Positions 1-10,758 of a stretch of DNA of 13,781 nt are shown in pieces (positions within the stretch are counted from its first letter, which is position 1; each line of letters opens with the position of its first letter). The notes below the pieces were generated by a model. That model ran no database searches. It saw only the letters and a program-made list of their open reading frames with translations, and was not told the origin of the DNA. The stretch covers positions 1 through 13,781 of the forward strand of contig CAINDZ010000668.1 of NCBI GenBank assembly GCA_903847545.1, read 5' to 3'. This stretch comes from an uncultured bacterium. GTDB lineage: Bacteria; Krumholzibacteriota; Krumholzibacteriia; LZORAL124-64-63. The translations under genes and the position numbers were made by a program.

Positions 1-1538
<1,538 letters not shown>

Positions 1539-1547
1539 GCGAATCTC

Positions 1548-3104
<1,557 letters not shown>

Positions 3105-3124
3105 GTCGGTTCCTTTTGGCGGTT

Positions 3125-3148
3125 CCGGCCGGGGCCCGCGGGGGCCGG
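3125..3148 (-). promoter_or_regulatory. GC-only inverted repeat in the pccB 5' leader
   Basis: CCGGCC (3125-3130) and GGCCGG (3143-3148) pair around a 12-base, itself largely self-complementary GC segment. It lies between the predicted transcription start and the pccB ribosome-binding site at 3114-3111. It could stabilise the leader or modulate translation. It has no T-run, so it is not a standard terminator. Function is unknown. Confidence 0.3.
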
Positions 3149-3169
3149 GGGATGTCCAGGGCGGGGCAC

Positions 3170-3199
3170 AAGATAGCAGATCGGCGGGATCGGAGTCAG
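3170..3199 (-). promoter_or_regulatory. Predicted sigma70-type promoter of the pccB operon
   Basis: On the minus strand, CTGACT (3199-3194) and TATCTT (3175-3170) are separated by 18 bases, 4/6 matches each to the consensus hexamers. The start would fall near 3163 and give a leader of about 60 nt. The -10 and the bases after it (TATCTTGTGCCCC) closely resemble the promoter in front of the ferredoxin gene. Confidence 0.4.
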
Positions 3200-3224
3200 C
3201 CGGAATCGGGCCGCCCGCGACAGG

Positions 3225-4562
3225 TCAGCCGCGGCCTTCCATGCGCTTGAGGACCAGGCGATCGACGACGGCGGCCAGGGCGCGGTGGCTGGTCGGCTTC
3301 AGGATGAAGTCGGCCACGCCGGCGTCGCGCGCCTGCTGCTCGTTGAAGCTGTCGCGGAAGCCGGTGCACAGGGCCACCGGGATGTCCGGTCGCACGTCGT
3401 GGATCCGCTGGGCCAGGCGGACGCCGGACATCTGGGGCATGATCTGGTCGGTGATGACGATGTCGAACAGGCCGGGCGTCTGCGAGAAGTCGGCCAGGGC
3501 GCTGCGGCTGTCCAGGTGGATGACGACGCGGTAGCCCAGGCGTCGCAGGCCGCGAGCCAGGACCTGCGCGACCATCTCCTCGTCGTCGACCAGCAGGATG
3601 GTTGCGCGCGGGGTCCCGCCCGCCGGGAGCTCCAGCTCGAGCGGCTCGGGTTCGGCCGGCTGCTCGGGCACCGGCGTGATCGTGGTGATCGCGGTGTCGG
3701 TGCCGGCGACGACGCGCCAGGCGATGAGCGGGAACCAGATCGCGCACGACTCGACGTCGCCGTTGTCGTCGATCGTCACCCCGCCCTGCTCGCCGACCAT
3801 GCCGCACAGGGCCGTCAGGTCCGAGTCGGCCGGCGTGACGCCGTTGCCGCCGGCGCGCGCCTGGCGGTCATTGGGCACGCTCTCGACGCTCAGGCAGGCG
3901 TAGGCGCCGGGCGCCAGCGTGGACGGGTGCGCGGGCAGGGGCCCGTCGAGGCGCTGCTCGGCCAGGCGGATCGTCACGCGCCCGCCGCCGGCGCCGAGGC
4001 TGCGCACGGCCCCGCTGCCCAGCGTCATGATGGCCTGCTGCACACCCGCACGCGTGGCCAGCACGGCGCCGCAGGCGCCCAGTTCGGCCTGCACCTCGGT
4101 CGACGACGGCACGATGTCCTGCAGGAGCTTCACGGTGTCGCGCACGACCGGCAGCAGGTCCTGGGGACGTCGCGCCTGGTCGGCATCGCGGTAGAAGTCG
4201 GCCAGCTCGCGCACCAGGTCGGTCGCCTGGTGGCCCGCCTTCAACAGGCGATCGATCTCCTGGCGGGCCGGCGCGGGGAGGCCCGTCTCGTGCGTCGCCA
4301 GGCGCGCGCTGCCCAGCATCGCCGCCAGCAGGTTGTTCAGGTTGTTCACGATGCCGCCGGCCAGGATGCCGACGGCCTCCAGGCGTCGCGCGTCCTGCAG
4401 CTGGTGCCGCAGGCGCTCGATCTCGGCGTCACGCCGCTGCAGCCGCTGCGCCGTGCGGGCGCGGTCCCGGCGGGCGCGCACGAGCAGGACCACCGCTGCC
4501 ACGCAAAGCACGGCAGAGGCGGTCAGCAGGGCGAGGGCGGGAACGGGCAGCTGGGTGGTCAT
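3225..4562 (-). CDS. Membrane-anchored degenerate hybrid histidine kinase (pseudokinase) with intact receiver domain
   Basis: 445 residues from the ATG at 4562: one transmembrane helix (~7-29), a charged coiled-coil-like linker (~33-60), a HisKA-like segment, a HATPase-like segment (~150-285), a Pro/Glu-rich linker and a receiver (~319-445). The H-box, normally GGIAHDFNNLL, reads GGIVNNLNNLL at 69-79, so the phospho-acceptor His is N73 and the adjacent acid is N74. The N-box reads TLGSGAVRSL, the DTGxGM and second glycine boxes are absent, and the ATP-lid region is shortened. The receiver keeps D326/D327, phospho-site D372, T400 and K422. It therefore probably cannot autophosphorylate but can accept phosphate or signal. 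The frame is open upstream to 4748, but that start lies beyond a terminator hairpin; the ATG at 4562 has GGAG three bases upstream, lies downstream of a predicted promoter, and begins a clean membrane anchor. Confidence 0.82.
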   Translation of the reverse strand: MTTQLPVPALALLTASAVLCVAAVVLLVRARRDRARTAQRLQRRDAEIERLRHQLQDARRLEAVGILAGGIVNNLNNLLAAMLGSARLATHETGLPAPARQEIDRLLKAGHQATDLVRELADFYRDADQARRPQDLLPVVRDTVKLLQDIVPSSTEVQAELGACGAVLATRAGVQQAIMTLGSGAVRSLGAGGGRVTIRLAEQRLDGPLPAHPSTLAPGAYACLSVESVPNDRQARAGGNGVTPADSDLTALCGMVGEQGGVTIDDNGDVESCAIWFPLIAWRVVAGTDTAITTITPVPEQPAEPEPLELELPAGGTPRATILLVDDEEMVAQVLARGLRRLGYRVVIHLDSRSALADFSQTPGLFDIVITDQIMPQMSGVRLAQRIHDVRPDIPVALCTGFRDSFNEQQARDAGVADFILKPTSHRALAAVVDRLVLKRMEGRG

Positions 4563-4620
4563 GGGCTCCTGCCGGGTCGGCGCCGGGCCGGGGGCGGCCA
4601 GGCTGCCGACCCCTGCACAC

Positions 4621-4649
4621 AAGATAAGACCAAATCCTACCGCGGTCAT
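4621..4649 (-). promoter_or_regulatory. Predicted promoter of the degenerate hybrid kinase
   Basis: On the minus strand, ATGACC (4649-4644) and TATCTT (4626-4621) are 17 bases apart. Transcription would start near 4614, leaving about 50 nt before the ATG at 4562. A second TATCTT sits 30 bases upstream (4656-4651) without a good -35. This placement argues against longer N-terminal forms of the kinase. Confidence 0.4.
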
Positions 4650-4710
4650 CAAGATAATCGCCGGGAACCGGGATTCGCCGGTGCCCGGTACTGAGGGGCC
4701 GCCACGCACA

Positions 4711-4740
4711 TAAAGGGGGCGGGCCTTGCGGCCCGCCCCC
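4711..4740 (-). terminator. Intrinsic terminator of the secreted OB-fold-like protein gene
   Basis: Perfect 11-bp inverted repeat: GGGGGCGGGCC (4715-4725), loop TTGC, GGCCCGCCCCC (4730-4740). Read on the minus strand it begins about 24 bases after the stop codon at 4765 and is followed by TTTA. The T-run is short, but the stem is very stable and correctly placed. Confidence 0.75.
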
Positions 4741-4764
4741 GGGATCATCGACGACCGCGGAGGG

Positions 4765-5466
4765 TCAGCGGTACATCGCCTTGATCGTGCCGAGGGTCAT
4801 GGTCTCGGCCGGCACGGCGCAGTTGACCAGCGCGATGCCGTTGGCGAACGGCTCGAACATGTACGTGCCGCAGGCGTCATGCAGGATGCCGGTGGCGTTG
4901 TTGTAGCACTGGCCTTCCATCACCTGCGCGAAGTTGTACCAGAAGTCGTCGAACGTGAGGCTCGAGCCGCCCAGCACGTTCACGGTCCACTGGCCCGAAC
5001 CGAGGCTGAAGCCGGCCGGCACCATCATGCCGTCGACGATGGTCACCGTGACGCTCTCCCACTGCTCGGGGGAGGCCAGGTAGGCCGCCGCCGTCACGTA
5101 GTTCACCGGCGGGATCGGGGCCGTGCCCGTCTTCAGGATGTAGCCGTACACGCCGGCGCCGGGAATGTCGATCGTCGTCAGGCCGCAGACTTCCTTGAAC
5201 AGGCCGCAGATCGAGATCACGTCGCCGGGCGCGAAGGTGTGCCCCGGGTACGAGACCCAGATCGCGTCCCAGGCGCCGAACGGAGCCTGGGCGGCGTAGA
5301 ACCCGTTCGCTCTCACGGCCGTGATGACGGCGTTGCAGGGCGTCACAAGCGTGTTGACGCCGGCAGGCGAGTTGACTTGAAGCGTATGGATCGATGAACT
5401 GCATGCGTGGGCCACGCCAGTGACCAGCATCACGGCGGCGACCAGCGTTAGCGCAAATTTCCTCAT
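4765..5466 (-). CDS. Secreted protein with two OB-fold-like domains, function unknown
   Basis: 233 residues. Residues 1-21 form a clear signal peptide: MRK, a hydrophobic core, and an AHA cleavage site just before C22. The site lacks the Leu of a lipobox, so signal peptidase I is more likely than lipidation. The mature part reads as two tandem OB-like units. Residues ~28-112 contain NAVITAVRANGFYAAQ and FAPGDVISICGL, like the OB domains next to secreted nucleases. Residues ~133-218 contain WESVTVTIVDGMMV and a GQWTVNV strand, like OB repeats common in exported proteins of poorly studied phyla. There are seven Cys (22, 44, 87, 94, 187, 199, 216), suggesting disulfides. No nuclease or other catalytic motif is seen. 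The ATG at 5466 has GGGGGGAT upstream; the frame stays open further upstream by chance. Single-gene transcript with its own terminator. The OB assignment rests on pattern similarity only. Confidence 0.85.
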   Translation of the reverse strand: MRKFALTLVAAVMLVTGVAHACSSSIHTLQVNSPAGVNTLVTPCNAVITAVRANGFYAAQAPFGAWDAIWVSYPGHTFAPGDVISICGLFKEVCGLTTIDIPGAGVYGYILKTGTAPIPPVNYVTAAAYLASPEQWESVTVTIVDGMMVPAGFSLGSGQWTVNVLGGSSLTFDDFWYNFAQVMEGQCYNNATGILHDACGTYMFEPFANGIALVNCAVPAETMTLGTIKAMYR

Positions 5467-5627
5467 CGTGATCCCCCCGGTTGTCTTCGCAGCCTGCCGC
5501 AACGTTTCGTCAGGCCGACATTGAAATCCGTTCCAGCAAGCCTGCCCCGGCGGCTGCCCGCCGTTCATCAAGCATCCCGCCTTCAGCACATGGAAAACGG
5601 GCGAAATCTCCTCATGTACCCGCGCGG

Positions 5628-5657
5628 ACGATACCACCACCCTAAAGGAGTGTCCAA
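5628..5657 (-). promoter_or_regulatory. Predicted promoter of the secreted protein, with A-tracts upstream
   Basis: On the minus strand, TTGGAC (5657-5652) and TATCGT (5633-5628) are 18 bases apart. Immediately upstream of the -35 lie A/T tracts at 5659-5666, 5671-5674 and 5680-5685, in the position of an UP element. The start would be near 5621, giving a long leader. Confidence 0.45.
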
Positions 5658-5768
5658 CAAAAAAAACCGGAAAACCTTCTTTTTTCCCACACCAAATGGG
5701 GCAACATTCGCATCCTTCATGTATTTCTTGGCCGCTTTTATGACGTTTCATGATTTGTTCGGTCGCAT

Positions 5769-5798
5769 TTGACGCACGCCAGCGGGGGCCGGTATAGT
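5769..5798 (+). promoter_or_regulatory. Predicted sigma70-type promoter of the enoyl-CoA hydratase gene
   Basis: TTGACG (5769-5774) and TATAGT (5793-5798) are 18 bases apart, 5/6 matches each to consensus. The start would be near 5805, about 55 nt before the ATG at 5861. A GTG at 5819 in the same frame would leave almost no leader and no SD. Confidence 0.65.
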
Positions 5799-5860
5799 GC
5801 GCACGGGTTGGTCCCTGCGTGAGCCATGCCACTGCTCCCGGCCGGAGGTCCCTGAAAGAC

Positions 5861-6643
5861 ATGAGTTTCCAGAACCTGATCTGCCACGTGGATGGCGGTG
5901 TCGCCACCGTCACCGTCAACCGTCCCGAAAAACTCAACGCCCTGAACGCGGCCACGATCGGGGAGCTGGCCGCCTGCTTCGAGGGCCTTGCCGCGGCCCC
6001 CGAGGCGCGCGTGGTGGTCCTGACCGGCGCGGGCCCCAAGGCGTTCGTCGCGGGCGCCGACATCGCCGAGTTGGCAGCGCTGGGCGCGGCCGACGCGCAG
6101 GCGCTGGCGCGACGCGGGCAGGCGCTGATGGACCGCATCGAGCACCTGGGCAAGCCGGTGATCGCGGCCGTCAACGGCTTCGCGCTCGGCGGCGGCTGCG
6201 AGCTCGCGCTGGCGTGCACCTTCCGCTGGGCCGGCGAGAACGCGAAGCTCGGGCTGCCCGAGACCGGGCTCGGGCTCATCCCCGGCTACGGCGGCACGCA
6301 GCGCCTGCCGCGGCTGGTGGGCCGAGGGCGCGCGCTCGAGATGATCCTGCGCGGCCACATGGTCACCGCGCCCGAGGCGCTGGCGATGGGCCTCGTCAAC
6401 CGGGTGCTCCCCGCCGAGGAGTTGTTGCCGGCCGTGACCGGCATTGCCCGCGAGATCGCCGCGCGCTCGTCGCTCACCCTGCGGTGTGCGCTGGAGGCCG
6501 TGGAGGGCGGGCTCGGCACCGACCCGGCGGCGGGGCTTCGCCAGGAGGCGGGTCTGTTCGGCGTCGTGGCGTCCTCGGATGATGGCCACGAGGGCTGCCG
6601 CGCCTTCCTCGAGAAGCGCCCCGCGACGTTCACCGACCGCTGA
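5861..6643 (+). CDS. Enoyl-CoA hydratase (crotonase family)
   Basis: 260 residues, the usual length for a monofunctional enoyl-CoA hydratase; adds water across the double bond of 2-enoyl-CoAs. Visible: NRPEKLNALN at 20-29, the oxyanion loop FVAGADIAE at 62-70, NGFALGGGCELAL at 105-117 with E114, and GLPETGLGLIPGYGGTQRL at 131-149 with E134. E114 and E134 correspond to the two catalytic glutamates (E144 and E164 of rat crotonase), so hydratase activity is expected. ATG 5861 is preferred over the in-frame GTG at 5819 because GGAGGT (5844-5849) precedes it, though the spacing of 11 is long. Appears monocistronic, with its own promoter and a GC hairpin after the stop. Chain-length preference cannot be read; the surrounding genes suggest short or branched acyl-CoAs. 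Confidence 0.93.
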   Translation: MSFQNLICHVDGGVATVTVNRPEKLNALNAATIGELAACFEGLAAAPEARVVVLTGAGPKAFVAGADIAELAALGAADAQALARRGQALMDRIEHLGKPVIAAVNGFALGGGCELALACTFRWAGENAKLGLPETGLGLIPGYGGTQRLPRLVGRGRALEMILRGHMVTAPEALAMGLVNRVLPAEELLPAVTGIAREIAARSSLTLRCALEAVEGGLGTDPAAGLRQEAGLFGVVASSDDGHEGCRAFLEKRPATFTDR

Positions 6644-6651
6644 GCGTGGGT

Positions 6652-6678
6652 GGGCGTCGCCGTCGCGGGGCGGCGCCC
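6652..6678 (+). terminator. Possible terminator hairpin after the enoyl-CoA hydratase
   Basis: GGGCGTCGCC (6652-6661), loop GTCGCGG, GGCGGCGCCC (6669-6678): a 10-bp stem with one G-T pair, eight bases after the stop codon. It is followed by GCAAACATG rather than a T-run, so it may end transcription weakly or only protect the 3' end. Confidence 0.4.
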
Positions 6679-6732
6679 GCAAACATGACTGCCGAGGTCC
6701 GGGAACGGCGCGCGGCGCGTCACCGATTTCCT

Positions 6733-6760
6733 TTGGACGCCCCGCCCGCCTGATTATCTT
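6733..6760 (+). promoter_or_regulatory. Predicted promoter of the ferredoxin-VOR gene cluster
   Basis: TTGGAC (6733-6738) and TATCTT (6755-6760) are 16 bases apart. The -10 is followed by TGCCCC, as in the pccB promoter. The start would be near 6767, about 50 nt before the ferredoxin ATG. Confidence 0.4.
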
Positions 6761-6815
6761 TGCCCCTGCAAGGACCTCGACGCCTTCCGACCCGCGATGA
6801 AGAGGTGGGGATCCC

Positions 6816-7046
6816 ATGACCGACAACGCCGCACTCGACGTGCCCTGGATGGAGGTCAACGGCGAGCTGTGCAAGGGCTGCCAGCTGTGCCTGGCCGTCT
6901 GTCCGAAGAGCGTCATCGCGATCAGCGAGAAGCTCAACAGCGCCAGTTACCACCCGGCCTACTACACCGGCGCCGACTGCACCGGTTGCGGCCTCTGCTT
7001 CTACGCGTGCCCCGAGCCGGGCGCCATCCGGGTGACCAAGCCGTAG
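6816..7046 (+). CDS. 2x[4Fe-4S] ferredoxin-type (delta) subunit of 2-oxoacid:ferredoxin oxidoreductase
   Basis: 76-residue dicluster ferredoxin with two intact motifs: [12 protein letters not shown] at 19-30 (C19, C22, C25, C29) and [12 protein letters not shown] at 55-66 (C55, C58, C61, C65), each ending in Cys-Pro. Size, motif spacing and position directly before vorB identify it as the delta (VorD/KorD-type) subunit that carries electrons from the TPP site to external ferredoxin. Start ATG 6816 is preceded by GAGGTGGGG. A 69-base gap with a hairpin separates it from vorB, so it leads the cluster. A free ferredoxin is possible, but the residues around the first motif and the gene order favour a dedicated subunit. 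Confidence 0.9.
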   Translation: MTDNAALDVPWMEVNGELCKGCQLCLAVCPKSVIAISEKLNSASYHPAYYTGADCTGCGLCFYACPEPGAIRVTKP

Positions 7047-7115
7047 GCGCGCGCGACGCCGCGTTGCCGCGCGCGTCGCACGCCGTGACGGACCGAACGC
7101 ACGAAACGAGGGATC

Positions 7116-8176
7116 ATGGCCAGACAATTCATGAAGGGTAACGACGCCATCGTGGTGGGCGCTCTCGCCGCCGGCTGTCGCGCCTACTACGGCTACCCGA
7201 TCACCCCGGCCAGCGAGATCGCGCACGCCGCGGCGCTGCACTTCCCGGCGCTCGGCGGCGTCTTCATCCAGGCCGAGAGCGAAGTCGCGGCGATGAACAT
7301 GGTGTACGGCTCGGCCGGCATGGGCGTGCGCACCATGACCGCGTCGTCCAGCCCCGGCTTCAGCCTGAAGCAGGAGGGCCTGTCGTACGCGGCCGGCGCC
7401 GAGCTGCCCTGCGTCGTGGTCAACATCGTGCGCGGCGGCCCCGGCCTCGGCAACATCGCCCCCGAGCAGGGCGACTACTTCCAGATCACGAAGGGTGGCG
7501 GGCACGGCAACTACCGCCTCATCGCCCTGGCGCCGAACGGCGCGCAGGAGATGTGCGACCTGACCATGCACGCCTTCGAGCTGGCCGACAAGTACCGCAA
7601 CCCCGCCTGCATCATGGCCGACGGCATCACGGGCCAGATGATGGAGGTCGTCGAGATCCCGAAGGCGCAGCCGCGCACGTGGGACCACTCGTCGTGGTGC
7701 GTCGACGGCACGCCGGCCACGGCCGGCAACCTGGTCAGCAGCATCATCCTCGAACCCGAGGAGCTCGAGGCGCACAACCTCAAGCTCGAGGCGAAGTACC
7801 AGCGCATCACCGCCGACGAGGTGATGTTCGAGAAGTACGCCGTCGACGACGCCGACCTGGTGGTCGTCGCCTACGGCGTCGTCAGCCGCATCGTGTACTC
7901 GACGGTGGACCAGGCGCGGGCCGAGGGCCTGAAGGTCGGCCTGCTGCGGCCCATCACGCTGTGGCCGTTCCCGAGCGCGGCGATCGCTGCGCTGTGCGGC
8001 ACCGCGAAGTCGTTCCTGGCGGTCGAGCTGTCGACCGGCCAGATGGTCGAGGACGTCCGGCTGGCGGTCGAGGGCCGCAAGCCGGTGCACTTCTACGGCC
8101 GCTGCGGCGGCGTGGTGCCCGGCGGCGACGAGCTGCTGGCCGAATACCGGCGCGTGCTGGGTGGAGGGTCCCGCTG

Positions 8177-8177
<1 letters not shown>
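7116..8177 (+). CDS. vorB: 2-oxoacid:ferredoxin oxidoreductase alpha subunit, VorB type
   Basis: 353 residues; alpha subunit of a 2-oxoacid:ferredoxin oxidoreductase, closest in pattern to the 2-ketoisovalerate (3-methyl-2-oxobutanoate) enzyme. Family marks: [10 protein letters not shown] at 26-35, [20 protein letters not shown] at 53-72, [15 protein letters not shown] at 77-91, [19 protein letters not shown] at 105-123, ADKYRNPA at 157-164, and [11 protein letters not shown] at 277-287 in the C-terminal transketolase-C-like domain. The complex decarboxylates branched 2-oxoacids oxidatively to acyl-CoA, CO2 and reduced ferredoxin in the cytoplasm. ATG 7116 follows GAGGGA closely. The stop overlaps the next start by one base (TGATG), so translation is coupled. 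A 2-oxoglutarate (KorA) role cannot be excluded from sequence alone. Confidence 0.92.
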
Positions 8178-9598
<1,421 letters not shown>

Positions 9599-9627
9599 TT
9601 TTCGGCACATCCGCACGGGAGGCGGCC

Positions 9628-10758
9628 ATGATCATCGGGATTCCTCGTTCGCGACTGGCCGACGAGCACCGGGTGGCCTTGCCGCCCCGCGTCGTGGCCG
9701 AGCTGACGGCGCGCGGGCACGCGGTGCACGTCGAGGTGCGCGCGGGCCTCGGCGCGGGCTTCACGGACGAGCAGTACGAGCAGGCCGGCGCGCGCGTCGC
9801 GCACAGCGCCGAGGAGATCTGGGGCCGAGCCGACCTCATCGTGAAGGTCGGCAAGCCCCAGCCCGCCGAGTACCCATTCATCCGCGAGGGCCAGATCCTG
9901 GCCTCGGTGCTCAACCTCGCGGCCGCCGAGCGCGAGCTCATCGACGTGCTGCTCGAGCGCCGCTGCCTGGCCGTCGACTTCGTGACCATCCAGGAGGACA
10001 ACGGCAACCTGCCCGTGCTGCGGCCGCTCAGCCAGATCGCCGGCCGCATGGTGCCGCAGATCGCCGCCCGCTACCTGCAGACCGACCACGGCGGGCTGGG
10101 CATCCTGCTCGGCGGCGCGCCGGCGGTGCCGCCGGCCGAGGTCGTCGTCATCGGCGCCGGCACGGTGGGCCGCAACGCCGTGCGCGCCTGCATCGGGGCC
10201 GGGGCGCGCGTCACGCTGCTGGACAGCGACTTCGTGCGCATCACCGAGCTGGACTGGACCTTCCCGGGCCAGGTCACGACGTTCCTGGCCAGCGAGGCCA
10301 CGCTGCGCAAGGCGCTGTCCTACGCCGACGTGGTGGTGGGCGCGGTGCTCATCCCCGGCGCGCGCACGCCGCACCTGGTCACGCGCGAGATGGTGGGCCT
10401 GCTGCGCGAGAAGAGCCTGGTCATCGATATCTCGGTCGACCAGGGCGGATGCTTCGCCACCAGCCGGCCGACGCGCCTGTCGGACCCGACCTACGTCGTC
10501 GACGGCGTCACCCACTTCTGCGTGCCGAACCTGCCCAGCCTGGTCGCGCGCTCGTCCAGCTACGCGCTGGGCGGCGCCATCCTGCCGTACCTGGCGGCCA
10601 TCGCGGGGCAGGGGGCGGCGGCGGCGCTGGCCACCGACACGGCCCTGGCGCGCGGCGTCGCGACCATGAACGGGCACGTCACCCAGGCCGGGCTGGCCGA
10701 GGCGCACGGTTGCGCCTGCGTGCCGCTGGGCACGCTGCTGGCGGGAGGCGCGCGATGA
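9628..10758 (+). CDS. Alanine dehydrogenase-family NAD-binding oxidoreductase with altered substrate-site residues
   Basis: 376 residues, co-linear with alanine dehydrogenase (Ald), which interconverts L-alanine and pyruvate with NAD. Conserved: MIIGIP with R15 (EHRVAL), GILLGGAPAVPPAEV at 158-172, the Rossmann motif VIGAGTVG at 174-181 with an acidic D199 for NAD, GAVLIPGARTPHLVTREM at 238-255, VDQGG at 270-274 (D271) and N301. Against the M. tuberculosis enzyme, two substrate-site residues differ: K75 is G75 (in KVGKP; a Lys follows at 76) and H96 is N96 (in LNLAA). The position of E118 also reads Val. NAD binding is therefore expected but ordinary alanine/pyruvate chemistry is doubtful; another amino or oxo acid is plausible. 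ATG 9628 follows GGGAGG after a 29-base gap; the stop overlaps the next gene by four bases (ATGA). Its place between VOR and a CoA-transferase suggests it feeds or drains the 2-oxoacid pool. Confidence 0.83.
   Translation: MIIGIPRSRLADEHRVALPPRVVAELTARGHAVHVEVRAGLGAGFTDEQYEQAGARVAHSAEEIWGRADLIVKVGKPQPAEYPFIREGQILASVLNLAAAERELIDVLLERRCLAVDFVTIQEDNGNLPVLRPLSQIAGRMVPQIAARYLQTDHGGLGILLGGAPAVPPAEVVVIGAGTVGRNAVRACIGAGARVTLLDSDFVRITELDWTFPGQVTTFLASEATLRKALSYADVVVGAVLIPGARTPHLVTREMVGLLREKSLVIDISVDQGGCFATSRPTRLSDPTYVVDGVTHFCVPNLPSLVARSSSYALGGAILPYLAAIAGQGAAAALATDTALARGVATMNGHVTQAGLAEAHGCACVPLGTLLAGGAR

Larger units (their letters stand above)
5467..5860. other. Divergent intergenic region, AT-rich core with two promoters
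   Basis: This ~390-base spacer separates the secreted-protein gene (minus) from the enoyl-CoA hydratase (plus). By direct count, 5641-5760 holds 49 G/C in 120 bases, far below its flanks. It carries one predicted promoter per direction, phased A/T tracts (5659-5685), a ~155-nt leader for the secreted protein with a 5-bp GGCGG/CCGCC hairpin (5549-5562), and a possible 21-codon upstream ORF (5575-5510, minus). No recognised RNA family or convincing protein gene is seen. Confidence 0.7.

Noticed and set aside
3285..4694. 469-codon plus-strand frame opposite the hybrid kinase
   Set aside because: Low-complexity Ala/Gly/Arg/Gln/His composition without motifs, exactly antisense to a gene with a clear receiver domain.
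4563..4748. N-terminal extension of the hybrid kinase to an ATG at 4748
   Set aside because: It would begin upstream of the terminator hairpin at 4715-4740 and cross the predicted promoter at 4621-4649. The extra residues show no domain, and the ATG at 4562 has its own SD and membrane anchor.
5467..6279. 504-codon version of the secreted protein starting inside the hydratase gene
   Set aside because: It would place the signal peptide in the interior and run antisense through the conserved hydratase active-site region. The ATG at 5466 begins a textbook signal peptide with an SD.
7553..8176. Upstream extension of the fused VOR subunit to 7553
   Set aside because: The extra stretch is an out-of-frame reading of vorB. 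The ATG at 8177 has a good SD and starts the normal beta-subunit N-terminus.
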